25,806 nt of DNA from Ignavibacteriales bacterium (GTDB lineage Bacteria; Bacteroidota; Ignavibacteria; UBA10030), in NCBI GenBank assembly GCA_016207365.1, contig JACQPU010000254.1:1-25806 (forward strand). Direction: 5' to 3'. Below, one piece after another: positions 14,342-22,560 of the stretch (positions within the stretch are counted from its first letter, which is position 1; each line of letters opens with the position of its first letter). The position numbers and the translations under genes are program-made. The notes beneath the pieces were generated by a model that was not told the DNA's origin, did not search any database, and saw only the letters and a program-made list of their open reading frames with translations.

Positions 14342-16651
14342 ATGATACGTAAACAAGATGCTCTCGATTATCATTCGCATGGACGACGCGGCAAGGTGGA
14401 GGTTGTACCTTCGAAACCCTGCCAGACCCAGCGCGATCTCTCGCTTGTCTATACTCCCGGAGTCGCTGAACCCTGCCGGGAAATAGCCGAACGTCCTGAT
14501 GATGCTTATCTCTACACGGCCAAGGGGAATCTCGTTGCCGTTGTCTCGAATGGAACGGCTGTCCTCGGTCTCGGGGACATTGGTCCCCTGGCCGGTAAGC
14601 CGGTGATGGAAGGAAAAGGCGTGCTTTTCAAGCGCTTCGCGGACATCGATGTATTCGACATTGAGGTGAACACGCATGATCCTCAGGAGGTCATCAATGT
14701 TGTGCGCCTCCTGGAACCTACTTTTGGCGGCATCAATCTTGAGGATATCAAGGCGCCCGAATGTTTCCTCATCGAGGAAGAGCTGAAGAAAGTCATGAAC
14801 ATTCCGGTTTTTCACGACGATCAGCACGGTACGGCGATCATCAGTGGCGCAGCTCTCCTCAATGCCCTCGAGATTACCGGAAAGTCGATCCGCGATGCCA
14901 AGGTTGTGTTCAGCGGCGCCGGTGCTGCCGGAATCGCGTGTGCACACCACTATGAGAAGCTTGGTGTCAGAAGGGAAAACATGATGCTCGTAGATACCAA
15001 GGGAGTGGTCTATCAGGGGCGGAAGGCAGGAATGAATCCCTACAAGGAATACTTCGCGGTGGACACAGGGGCTCGGACGTTGGCCGATGCCATGAAAGGA
15101 GCCGATGTGTTTTGCGGTGTTTCGGCGAAGGACATCGTAACACGGGAGATGGTTCGTTCCATGGCGGATCGCCCCATTGTGATGGCGATGGCGAATCCGG
15201 ACCCTGAAATCACATACGAAGAGGCAACAGCCGCCCGCGATGATATTATCATGGCAACGGGCCGGTCGGATTACCCGAACCAGGTCAACAACGTTCTGGG
15301 ATTCCCGTTCATTTTCCGTGGGGCCCTGGACGTGCGTGCCTCTGCCATTAACGATGAGATGAAAATTGCGGCGACCATGGCACTGGCGAACCTGACAAAA
15401 GAGGATGTTCCCGATTCGGTGATCAGGGCGTATGGCCGAAAACGAATCGAATTCGGACGGGAATATATCATTCCAAAGCCTTTCGATCCGCGCGTCCTCT
15501 GGTGGGAAGCAACCGCCGTTGCGAAAGCCGCGATGGAATCGGGCGTCGCAAGATCTCCGATCAAGAACTTCGAAGCCTACAGAGATTCTCTGGAAGCTCG
15601 CCTGGGAAAATCGCGCGAGGTCATGCGGTTCTTCATACACCGCGCACAGCAAAGGCCAAAGCGCATTGTGTTTCCCGAGGGTGAGGAAGAGAAGATCCTC
15701 CGGGCAGCCAGCATCGTGCTCGAAGAAAACATTGCGAAACCAATTCTCCTCGGAAGCCGCAGCCTGATCGCCCAACGCATCAAGGAACTGGGCCTCGAGC
15801 TGGAGGGGGCGGAAGTGATCAACCCCTCTAAGTCTCCTCACCACGACGCGTACGTCACTGCGTATTATGATCTCCGTCAGCGAAAGGGAAGGACACGGTA
15901 CGACGCGGAACGTGACATGAAGACTCACAACATTTTCGGAATGATGATGGTCCGGGAGGGAGAAGCGGATGGACTGATTTCCGGTCTCACGCAGCATTAT
16001 CCCAACACCGTTCGGCCGGCTCTCCAAATTATCGGCCGAAAAGACGATGTCAGCATCATTGCGGGCCTGTATATGATGGTCTTCAAGAACCAAACGGTGT
16101 TTATCGCAGACGCAACCGTGAACATCGATCCCACAGCGGAAGAACTTGCGGAAATTGCCATCCTGGCAGCCCGCAAAGTGCGTCAGTTGGATATCGACCC
16201 GGCGGTGGCCATGCTCTCTTTCAGCAATTTTGGGAGCACGCGGCACCCGTTTACGGAAAAGGTCAGAAAAGCAGTCTCGATCGTCAAGCAACGGGAACCT
16301 CAATTGATGGTAGACGGTGAAATGATGGCGGATACAGCCGTCGCACCGGAAATCATGGAGGAGTTCTTCCCGTTCAGCACGCTCACGAAGCCGGCGAATG
16401 TCCTCATTTGCCCCGACCTCACGTCTGCCAACATTGCCTATAAGTTGCTGGGCAAACTGGGAGGCGCGACGGCGATCGGACCTATCCTTATGGGTATCCG
16501 CAAACCGGTGTATCTGCTTGCGCCCGGCGTTGAAGTTGCTGACATAGTAAACATGACCGCGATGGCCGTTGTGGAAGCACAGCAGCAATCCGATTCTTCC
16601 GGCTTAAAGACCGTCGCAAGAGAGGAACCGTTCGAAATTCACCATAATTGA
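14342..16651 (+). CDS. maeB: NADP-dependent malic enzyme with phosphotransacetylase domain
   Basis: Oxidative decarboxylation of malate to pyruvate and CO2, cytoplasmic. The 769 residues match the MaeB fusion: a malic enzyme part (about 1-430) with LSLVYTPGVAEPC, the catalytic FADIDVFDIEVNTHDP, FHDDQHGTA and the dinucleotide motif VVFSGAGAAGIA; then a PTA-like domain (about 430-769) starting RPKRIVFPEGEEEKILRAA. In characterised MaeB proteins the PTA part mainly binds acetyl-CoA as an allosteric effector instead of catalysing, so acetyl-CoA made by NifJ could regulate it (known for the family, inferred here). AAAGGA precedes the ATG. It supplies pyruvate, or consumes it in reverse, directly beside the pyruvate:ferredoxin oxidoreductase gene. 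Confidence 0.95.
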   Translation: MIRKQDALDYHSHGRRGKVEVVPSKPCQTQRDLSLVYTPGVAEPCREIAERPDDAYLYTAKGNLVAVVSNGTAVLGLGDIGPLAGKPVMEGKGVLFKRFADIDVFDIEVNTHDPQEVINVVRLLEPTFGGINLEDIKAPECFLIEEELKKVMNIPVFHDDQHGTAIISGAALLNALEITGKSIRDAKVVFSGAGAAGIACAHHYEKLGVRRENMMLVDTKGVVYQGRKAGMNPYKEYFAVDTGARTLADAMKGADVFCGVSAKDIVTREMVRSMADRPIVMAMANPDPEITYEEATAARDDIIMATGRSDYPNQVNNVLGFPFIFRGALDVRASAINDEMKIAATMALANLTKEDVPDSVIRAYGRKRIEFGREYIIPKPFDPRVLWWEATAVAKAAMESGVARSPIKNFEAYRDSLEARLGKSREVMRFFIHRAQQRPKRIVFPEGEEEKILRAASIVLEENIAKPILLGSRSLIAQRIKELGLELEGAEVINPSKSPHHDAYVTAYYDLRQRKGRTRYDAERDMKTHNIFGMMMVREGEADGLISGLTQHYPNTVRPALQIIGRKDDVSIIAGLYMMVFKNQTVFIADATVNIDPTAEELAEIAILAARKVRQLDIDPAVAMLSFSNFGSTRHPFTEKVRKAVSIVKQREPQLMVDGEMMADTAVAPEIMEEFFPFSTLTKPANVLICPDLTSANIAYKLLGKLGGATAIGPILMGIRKPVYLLAPGVEVADIVNMTAMAVVEAQQQSDSSGLKTVAREEPFEIHHN

Positions 16652-16658
16652 AGCGCAG

Positions 16659-16675
16659 CGGTCCCGCGAGGACCG
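16659..16675 (+). other. Short hairpin between maeB and the ferredoxin-subunit gene
   Basis: CGGTCC and GGACCG form a perfect 6-bp stem around a 5-nt loop, 7 bp after the maeB stop codon. No T tract follows, so it is more likely an mRNA stabiliser or processing site within the operon than a terminator. Confidence 0.35.
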
Positions 16676-16701
16676 GCGTGGCACGAAAGGAACCAAAACG
16701 C

Positions 16702-16959
16702 ATGATACGAGGAACAATCATTGTTGCGGAGGACATCTGCAAGGGCTGCGAACTGTGTATCACAGCCTGTCCCCAGGAGAGCATCGGCCTTTCGGACCGG
16801 ATGAACAACCTCGGGTACCGCGTCGTCCATCTCGTTTTGGACAACTGCACCGGGTGTGTGAATTGCGCGCTTGTCTGCCCCGAAGGCGCCATCACGGTTT
16901 ATCGAACAAAGAAAACAGGGAAGGCCGAGTCAAAAACCAGCGTGGGAGTTGAACAATGA
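16702..16959 (+). CDS. Ferredoxin-like (delta) subunit of 2-oxoacid:ferredoxin oxidoreductase
   Basis: An 85-residue 2[4Fe-4S] protein that passes electrons from the TPP subunit to free ferredoxin. Two full motifs are visible, CKGCELCITACP and CTGCVNCALVCP, separated by a long loop as in KorD/VorD/PorD subunits, with the usual IVVAED-like strand before the first. The frame opens at 16648, but the ATG at 16702 has AAAGGA nine bases upstream and gives the usual delta-subunit start. The stop overlaps the alpha-subunit start (ATGA). It is the first gene of the delta-alpha-beta-unknown-gamma set of the second oxidoreductase in this window. Confidence 0.9.
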   Translation: MIRGTIIVAEDICKGCELCITACPQESIGLSDRMNNLGYRVVHLVLDNCTGCVNCALVCPEGAITVYRTKKTGKAESKTSVGVEQ

Positions 16960-18047
16960 TTGTGCACGATAACGAACCCGGATTAATGAAGGGCAATGAA
17001 GCGCTCGCAGAATCCGCCCTCCGGGCAGGCCTTCAGGCTTACTTTGGCTATCCGATAACACCACAATCGGAGATTCTCGAATATCTGACAGCGGAAGGAG
17101 CACAGCGCGGATGTGTCGTCCTGCAGGCTGAAAGCGAGTTGGCAGCCATCAATATGGTCTACGGCGCTTCCGGGGCAGGTGCCCGCGTCATGACGTCTTC
17201 ATCGAGTCCCGGTATCAGTCTTATGCAAGAAGGTCTCTCGTACATGGCTTCTGCCCAACTGCCTTGCCTCGTCGTTAATGTCAACCGCGGCGGACCAGGT
17301 CTTGGTACAATTCAACCTGCCCAGGGAGACTATTTTCAGGCAACAAAGGGAGGAGGACATGGAGATTATCACTTGATCGTCCTTGCGCCCTCCACCGTGC
17401 AGGAAATGGCGGACTTCGTATTTGACGCGTTCCAACTTGCCGAGAAGTATCGCAACCCCGCAATGATTCTGGCCGACGGAGCGCTTGGGCAGATGATGGA
17501 GAAGGTCATTCTCCCGAAACAGGGATCGCTTCCGAATCTACCCAGACCCTGGGCAACGACAGGGAAACCTTCAGACCGCGAACGGAATATTATCACGTCA
17601 CTGTTCATCCAACCCGAAAAAATGGAACAGGTGAATCTCGTTCTCCAGGAGAAGTATGCACGACTGCAGGAGGAAGTGCGTTTTGAGGCTCTGCAGACCG
17701 AGGGTGCGGAGATTTTGCTCGTGGCGTATGGTCTTTCAGCGCGCATCTGCCAGAAAGCCCTGGAGCTTGCCCGCGCCAAAGGAATCAAAGTTGGTCTTCT
17801 GCGCCCCATTACCCTCTATCCATTTCCGTCGGCCGCACTCTCAGATCTTGCCGAAAACGTCGGTGCGATTCTCACCGTCGAAATGAATGCCGGGCAAATG
17901 GTCGAGGACGTGAGGCTCGCCGTAAACGGCCGCAGGCCGGTGCTGTTTCTGGGGCGGATGGGTGGAATGATTCCTTCGCCCGAGGACGTCTTGAACGAAC
18001 TCGAGGTTATGACAGACCGCCTCGTTCCCCAGGAAGAAAGGAGCTGA
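16956..18047 (+). CDS. vorB: 2-oxoacid:ferredoxin oxidoreductase alpha subunit, VorB type
   Basis: Pyrimidine-binding alpha subunit (363 residues) of a TPP-dependent enzyme that makes acyl-CoA from a 2-oxoacid with ferredoxin as electron acceptor. It begins with the characteristic LMKGNEALAESALRAG and YFGYPITPQSEILEYL, then VLQAESELAAINMVYGA, MTSSSSPGISLMQEGLSYM and NVNRGGPGLGTIQPAQGDYFQA. The last two stretches closely resemble the 3-methyl-2-oxobutanoate (2-ketoisovalerate) dehydrogenase VorB group, so branched-chain 2-oxoacids are the likely substrates. 2-Oxoglutarate remains possible because VorB and KorA/OorA are hard to separate by eye. The start overlaps the delta-subunit stop by 4 bp, and the beta gene follows by 5 bp. 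Confidence 0.88.
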   Translation: MIVHDNEPGLMKGNEALAESALRAGLQAYFGYPITPQSEILEYLTAEGAQRGCVVLQAESELAAINMVYGASGAGARVMTSSSSPGISLMQEGLSYMASAQLPCLVVNVNRGGPGLGTIQPAQGDYFQATKGGGHGDYHLIVLAPSTVQEMADFVFDAFQLAEKYRNPAMILADGALGQMMEKVILPKQGSLPNLPRPWATTGKPSDRERNIITSLFIQPEKMEQVNLVLQEKYARLQEEVRFEALQTEGAEILLVAYGLSARICQKALELARAKGIKVGLLRPITLYPFPSAALSDLAENVGAILTVEMNAGQMVEDVRLAVNGRRPVLFLGRMGGMIPSPEDVLNELEVMTDRLVPQEERS

Positions 18048-18052
18048 TCACC

Positions 18053-18823
18053 ATGGAACACGTCGCAACGAGCGTCGATGGAATGGAACTTGTCTACGAG
18101 CGTCCTTCGACACTCACCGACACCCCAATGCATTACTGTCCCGGGTGCGCACATGGTGTTGTGCACAGGGTGCTGATGGAAGTCATTCAGGAAATGGGCA
18201 TTCAGGACCGAACGGTTGGGGTCGCTCCGGTGGGGTGCTCAGTGTTCGCTTACAATTACATGAATATTGATATGCAGGAAGCGGCGCACGGACGCGCCTC
18301 GGCGGTCGCGACAGGGATCAAACGGATTCTTCCCGACCGGTTCGTCTTCTCGTATCAGGGGGACGGCGATCTTGCCGCAATCGGTACCGGCGAAACCATC
18401 CATACAGCGAATCGTGGGGAAAATATTCTTGTCGTGTTCATCAACAACGCGATCTACGGAATGACCGGCGGACAAATGGCGCCCACAACACTGCTCGGTA
18501 TGGTGACTTCTACGACGCCGTACGGTCGTGAATCCGCTGTTATGGGTTTTCCACTGAAAATCACCGATCTCGTGGCTCAATTGCCGGGGGCATACTACGT
18601 AACGCGGCAATCAGTTCATACACCGACGGCAGCGCGGAAACTGAAAAAGGCGATTAGAAACTCTCTGGAGTACCAGAAGCAGAATCGTGGAACTTGTTTC
18701 ATTGAGGTGGTTTCCAATTGTCCTTCCGGATGGAAGATGACTCCGAGGGAATCGAACGAATGGATGGAAAAAAATATGTTCCCGTTTTATCCGCCCGGCG
18801 ACTTGAAAATTCCGCGGGGATAA
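18053..18823 (+). CDS. 2-oxoacid:ferredoxin oxidoreductase beta (TPP-binding) subunit
   Basis: Thiamine-pyrophosphate subunit of 256 residues. MHYCPGCAHGVVHRVL is the cysteine motif near the TPP/cluster site, VGVAPVGCSVF follows, and YQGDGDLAAIG with INNAIYGMTGGQMAPTT forms the Mg-TPP binding motif (GDG to NN). Length and order fit VorA/KorB-type beta subunits. AAAGGAG precedes the ATG at 18053. It pairs with the VorB-type alpha subunit immediately upstream. Unusually, an extra small unknown gene lies between this gene and the gamma subunit. Confidence 0.9.
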   Translation: MEHVATSVDGMELVYERPSTLTDTPMHYCPGCAHGVVHRVLMEVIQEMGIQDRTVGVAPVGCSVFAYNYMNIDMQEAAHGRASAVATGIKRILPDRFVFSYQGDGDLAAIGTGETIHTANRGENILVVFINNAIYGMTGGQMAPTTLLGMVTSTTPYGRESAVMGFPLKITDLVAQLPGAYYVTRQSVHTPTAARKLKKAIRNSLEYQKQNRGTCFIEVVSNCPSGWKMTPRESNEWMEKNMFPFYPPGDLKIPRG

Positions 18824-18825
18824 AC

Positions 18826-19149
18826 ATGGACGCGACACGATACACGAGGGTCATCTCGAAGGAAGAAGCCGAAAAGGGATTTGTTTTTGTGGTAAAAGAC
18901 AGGCTGCCGTTCTTTCCTCTGGCGGGTGCATCGTTCGAAATTGTGCAGGGGTCCGTCGTTCGGCCTGCGAGGATTGAGTCGTACCCGTGCATGTGTCGGG
19001 GACCGGAGAAACCGCACAACCATTATTATGTTCGATATGAAGGATTGTGCGTTGGCGATCAGGTGACTCTCAGGAAAGACGGAAAAAAGGCCAGACGCTA
19101 CGTCCTGCTTGTGCGGAGCACTGCCGGCAGACGGGAATTCTGCGGATGA
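18826..19149 (+). CDS. Unknown small protein inserted between beta and gamma subunits
   Basis: No family recognised. The 107-residue protein is mostly beta-strand-like and basic. It contains VVKDRLPFFPLAGASFEIVQGS and a Cys/His patch YPCMCRGPEKPHNHYYVRYEGL that could bind a metal (two Cys and two His within about 13 residues). It ends with a Lys/Arg-rich strand and no membrane segment. The frame extends upstream into the beta gene, but the ATG at 18826 has GGGGA upstream and starts 2 bp after the beta stop codon. The tight spacing on both sides (18 bp to the gamma gene) implies co-production with the oxidoreductase. It could be a structural extra subunit or an assembly factor. Confidence 0.65.
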   Translation: MDATRYTRVISKEEAEKGFVFVVKDRLPFFPLAGASFEIVQGSVVRPARIESYPCMCRGPEKPHNHYYVRYEGLCVGDQVTLRKDGKKARRYVLLVRSTAGRREFCG

Positions 19150-19167
19150 CGCAAACCAGGAGCAAGC

Positions 19168-19731
19168 ATGAATCAATCTTATGAGATCGTCATTGCGGGG
19201 TTCGGGGGGCAGGGCGTGCTCTCACTTGGCCAGATCATTGCATACGCAGCCATGATCGAAGGCAAGGAAGTAAGCTGGATGCCGTCCTACGGACCCGAAA
19301 TGCGGGGTGGTACTGCCAACTGCATTGTTATCGTCTCGCCGACAAGAATCAGCTCTCCGATCATCTCGCGGTTCGATTCGGCGATCGTGCTGAACCAGCC
19401 ATCGCTTGAGAAATTCGAGCCGACCGTGAAACCCGGCGGTTTTCTGGTGTACGAGGTTTCCACGATCATTCACGCTCCCCAAAGAATGGATATTGATAGC
19501 CTGCCTGTGCCGGCACTGATGGAAGCGAACAAGCTGATGAAGAAACAGGTTGCCAACATGATCCTTTTGGGGGCGTTTCTTGCCCGAAAACCAGTGATCG
19601 AGGTTTCGAATGTCATGTCGGCCCTGGCGAAGGTTCTCCCCGAACGGCATCATCACCTTCTTCCGTTAAATGAGAAGGCTCTGGAGATAGGTACGGCGCT
19701 CGGCTCAACTATTTCGGTGGAACAAAACTAA
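19168..19731 (+). CDS. 2-oxoacid:ferredoxin oxidoreductase gamma subunit
   Basis: Gamma subunit of 187 residues, which in this family contributes to CoA binding and complex structure. It begins YEIVIAGFGGQGVLSLGQIIAYAA, the signature glycine-rich start, and continues with VSWMPSYGPEMRGGTANCIVIVS and FDSAIVLNQPSLEKFEP. All family landmarks are present and the length is typical. AGGAGC lies 6 bases before the ATG. It completes the four-subunit enzyme encoded from 16702, after the small unknown gene at 18826. Confidence 0.92.
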   Translation: MNQSYEIVIAGFGGQGVLSLGQIIAYAAMIEGKEVSWMPSYGPEMRGGTANCIVIVSPTRISSPIISRFDSAIVLNQPSLEKFEPTVKPGGFLVYEVSTIIHAPQRMDIDSLPVPALMEANKLMKKQVANMILLGAFLARKPVIEVSNVMSALAKVLPERHHHLLPLNEKALEIGTALGSTISVEQN

Positions 19732-19751
19732 CGACGAGGAAGGGCAATTCC

Positions 19752-20021
19752 ATGGATTCCCGTGAAATTCACTGTGAACACGCATGCCGCGAGACGTGCG
19801 CCATGCTGAAGAAGGCTCTTCGTCTCGAAGAGAACCTGCTTGAGTTCTACCGCCAGGTGCACGCCGAATGTGATTACCCCGACATTCAAGCATTTCTGAC
19901 CGACCTCATTGACCGGCATAAAACTGCATCTGATCGCGTGGCAGAGAAACTGTCCGAGATGCGCGCGCGTGGTGAGACGCTCGACGGAGTCATGGCGAGC
20001 TTTGATCCAGCAGGGTGTTAA
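19752..20021 (+). CDS. Small helical protein, ferritin/rubrerythrin-like half
   Basis: An 89-residue protein not assignable with confidence. It appears to be two long helices; EENLLEFYRQVHAECDYPDI followed by FLTDLIDRHK resembles the helix pair of rubrerythrin-like domains (E-x6-Y, then a D/E-rich helix). The ExxH metal ligand expected in the second helix is not in register, so a di-iron site is doubtful, or it would need a dimer. Cysteines cluster at the N-terminus (CEHACRETC) and one ends the chain (AGC). GAGGAAGGG precedes the ATG. It lies between the gamma gene of the second oxidoreductase and the alpha gene of the third, and a hemerythrin-like gene occurs further down. Confidence 0.62.
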   Translation: MDSREIHCEHACRETCAMLKKALRLEENLLEFYRQVHAECDYPDIQAFLTDLIDRHKTASDRVAEKLSEMRARGETLDGVMASFDPAGC

Positions 20022-20074
20022 ACACGCCGTGAAATGTGAGAAGTGAACACGTAAGGATCTCGTGAGCCGTACCA

Positions 20075-21202
20075 TTGAATAACCTGAGACTACGAAACGG
20101 GAATCAGATGATTGCCGAGGGTGCGGTGCAGGCCGGTTGCCGGTTCTTCGCCGGATATCCCATCACGCCTGCGACAGGCATCTTCAAGGGCATGGTCGAC
20201 ATGCTTCCTGCACAGGGCGGGCTTGCTCTCAGCGCGCCCGATGAGATCTCAGCGATCGCCTACGCCATAGGTGCATCCCTTCGCGGCATTAAGTCCATGA
20301 CAGCCACGTCCGGACCGGGATGGGCGCTGATGACGGAATCTGTACAGTATGCGTTGATGACAGAAACCCCACTTGTCATTACGTTGGTGCAGAGGTTGGG
20401 ACCAAGCACAGGTGGAGCAACGCAGGGTGCACAGGGAGATGTTTTGTTTGCAGAGTACTGCACTTCGGGTGGGTACACGATCCCCGTGCTTTGCCCTGTC
20501 AATGCGACAGAGTGTTATACGCTCACCATCCTCGCTTTTACCTGGGCTGAGTTGTACAGGACTCCTGTCATTCTTCTGACGGATAAGGAAATTGCCATGA
20601 CGGCTGAAAGAATCGACGACGATGTGCTGCCGAACATGACCGCCCAGGAGCGCCTGACTTCCAAGTCCGGGTCAGCGGTGGGAACGTATGATTTTGACTT
20701 CCCGCAGGAGATTCCCGCCTTTCGCCCCGTGGGCGGATTGGAAAAGGTTACTGTGACAGGATCTGCGCATGACAAGCAGGGAAGACTTCAAAAGAATACT
20801 CCCGAAACACTTGAAGTCCTGAAACATCTGGAAGAGAAAATCCGATGGAGGGAAAACGATTTCTGCGTTGTAGAAACCGATCTGCAGAAGGGAGCCGAAT
20901 CGCTTGTGGTGAGCTACGGTGTCACAAGTCGCGCGGCTGCTGAGGCGGTGGCACGTGCGCGGGCAGATGGAACGAAGGTCTCTTTCCTCGGCATCAAGTC
21001 TCTTTTTCCCGTTCCACGGAGGGCCGTTGCGAGAGCCCTCAAAGGTATCCGTACCGTTTTTGTGGCAGAGGAGAATTACACCGGCCTCTACCGTTCAGTT
21101 CTCCTGCCGCTTCTTGGCGGCACAGAGGTTCGTGGAATCAACAAGGTGGGGTCGATGATCACTCCGCAGGAAATCCTCGCCGCTCTCAGCGAACCCGCAT
21201 GA
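20075..21202 (+). CDS. 2-oxoacid:acceptor oxidoreductase alpha subunit (third enzyme)
   Basis: Alpha chain of 375 residues, distinct from the VorB-type protein upstream. Landmarks are GNQMIAEGAVQAGCRFFAGYPITPATGI, SAPDEISAIAYAIGASLRG, MTATSGPGWALMTESVQYA and GPSTGGATQGAQGDVLF, as in KorA-like proteins. The C-terminal half has a transketolase-C-like region (LVVSYGVTSRAAAEAV). Substrate (2-oxoglutarate, pyruvate or another 2-oxoacid) cannot be read from sequence. The start is TTG at 20075, the only in-frame option upstream of the conserved part because TGA at 20063 closes the frame. The nearest AAGGA is rather distant (about 18 bases), so initiation may be weak. It overlaps the beta-gamma gene by 4 bp. 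Confidence 0.87.
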   Translation: MNNLRLRNGNQMIAEGAVQAGCRFFAGYPITPATGIFKGMVDMLPAQGGLALSAPDEISAIAYAIGASLRGIKSMTATSGPGWALMTESVQYALMTETPLVITLVQRLGPSTGGATQGAQGDVLFAEYCTSGGYTIPVLCPVNATECYTLTILAFTWAELYRTPVILLTDKEIAMTAERIDDDVLPNMTAQERLTSKSGSAVGTYDFDFPQEIPAFRPVGGLEKVTVTGSAHDKQGRLQKNTPETLEVLKHLEEKIRWRENDFCVVETDLQKGAESLVVSYGVTSRAAAEAVARARADGTKVSFLGIKSLFPVPRRAVARALKGIRTVFVAEENYTGLYRSVLLPLLGGTEVRGINKVGSMITPQEILAALSEPA

Positions 21203-22560
21203 GCCAGGCGAACCTCCACATCGTCCGCGAAACTTATCTGAGGGAAAAACCCGTTTTCCCGTTCTGCAAAGGATGCGGCCACACCCTCGTCCTGCGAAAG
21301 CTCGATGAGGCATTGGATGCGCTGCAAATCCCGCCCAGGGATGTGGCTCTCGTAACGGACATCGGGTGTATCGGCCTTGCCGACGCGCTGTTCGCAACCA
21401 TCCATACGGTACACACAACCCATGGTCGCTCGACGGCGTTTGCCACGGGCATCGCATTGGCGGATTCTGTGCTCGCGGAGCGCCGCTTGAAGACTATTGT
21501 GCTGATCGGTGATGGGGGAGCGATGATCGGTCTTCAACACCTGGTCCACGCGGCGATGCTGAATGTGGACGTTACGGTGCTTGTTTGCAACAACTTCGTG
21601 TATGGAATGACCGGAGGGCAGGGTTCATCTCTGACTCCCGAGGGCTTTATCACTGCGACCACGCCGAACGGCAACGTTGTTCCACCAATCGACTTGTGCG
21701 GAATCCTGAAAAACAGTCATGCACCGTTTGTGGCCCGGGCGTTAGCGACTGATCGATCCCTTACAGAAACGATACGGGAGGCAATTGCAACCCCAAACTT
21801 CGCCCTCATAGAAATCCTTGAACTCTGCACGGAATATGCTTCCAGGCGCAATCGGCTTGGTGGCTCTGATTTGAGAGATCTCGCTGAACAAAATGGCTGG
21901 CAGCTTGGACAGATTGTGAAGCGAACCGACCGGCAGCCGTATTTTAGCAGGATGGTACCAACGAATGGCCAGGAACACCGATGGGAGGGGAGGCGGATAG
22001 AAGCCATCCAACCTCCGACGCACGCGCTTCGGAAGACACTTGGCGTGGTCGTCGCTGGAAGCGCAGGGGAACGTGTACAGTCCTCCGCAGCTGTGTTTTC
22101 CGAGGTCGCCCTGGGGGAGGGGTATTCAGTGACCCAGAAAAACGACAATCCTGTAACTCAGGGAACGGGCTTCTCCCTTTCGGAGATAAAAATCGGTCCT
22201 GAGCCCATCCTCTACACGGCTATTGAACACCCAGATGTTCTTGCGATCCTCTCTGCAGATGGTTGGCGTGAAGCCGTTGCAGCGGGATGGATGGAAAGGC
22301 TTGGATCGGACAGTGAGGTGTTTTTGGATGAAGACATTCCGGTGGATTTCAACGGAGCACACCTCAAGCGGCTTCCGTTGCGGAGAATGTTCGGTGCAGA
22401 GTGGACTGCGATGGGATTGCTAACGATGCTTGGGGTGAAATACCGGATTGCGTCGTTTGTGGATCTTCTTCAGGCAATACGGGTGGCCTTTGGAGATCGA
22501 GCCGCGGATGCGGTGAAAACGGGGTATGATGAACTTAAGAAGAACGAGGCGGTATCATGA
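21199..22560 (+). CDS. 2-oxoacid:acceptor oxidoreductase beta-gamma fusion subunit
   Basis: A 453-residue chain joining a TPP-binding beta domain (about 1-240) to a gamma-like domain (about 270-440). The beta part has FCKGCGHTLVLRKL, VTDIGCIGLAD, and the Mg-TPP motif GDGGAMIG to CNNFVYGMTGGQ. After a linker rich in Arg and Gln, the second part reads GVVVAGSAGERVQSSAAVF, GTGFSLSEIKIGPEPI and HPDVLAILSADG, which follow the gamma fold but with a degenerate glycine loop (AGSAGERV where AGFGGQGV is normal). It overlaps the alpha gene by 4 bp (ATGA). No separate delta ferredoxin subunit belongs to this set, so it may use the upstream delta subunit or free ferredoxin. Together with 20075-21202 it forms the third oxidoreductase. 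Confidence 0.85.
   Translation: MSQANLHIVRETYLREKPVFPFCKGCGHTLVLRKLDEALDALQIPPRDVALVTDIGCIGLADALFATIHTVHTTHGRSTAFATGIALADSVLAERRLKTIVLIGDGGAMIGLQHLVHAAMLNVDVTVLVCNNFVYGMTGGQGSSLTPEGFITATTPNGNVVPPIDLCGILKNSHAPFVARALATDRSLTETIREAIATPNFALIEILELCTEYASRRNRLGGSDLRDLAEQNGWQLGQIVKRTDRQPYFSRMVPTNGQEHRWEGRRIEAIQPPTHALRKTLGVVVAGSAGERVQSSAAVFSEVALGEGYSVTQKNDNPVTQGTGFSLSEIKIGPEPILYTAIEHPDVLAILSADGWREAVAAGWMERLGSDSEVFLDEDIPVDFNGAHLKRLPLRRMFGAEWTAMGLLTMLGVKYRIASFVDLLQAIRVAFGDRAADAVKTGYDELKKNEAVS

Noticed and set aside
14144..16588. Very long open frame on the minus strand opposite maeB
   Set aside because: It is fully antisense to a clear malic enzyme gene, its translation has no recognisable domain and is rich in His, Arg and Cys, and it arises from codon bias in the real gene.
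20016..20030. Short palindrome GTGTTAAACAC over the stop codon of the small helical protein gene
   Set aside because: Only 5-bp arms partly fixed by coding sequence, with no T tract or other support for a function.
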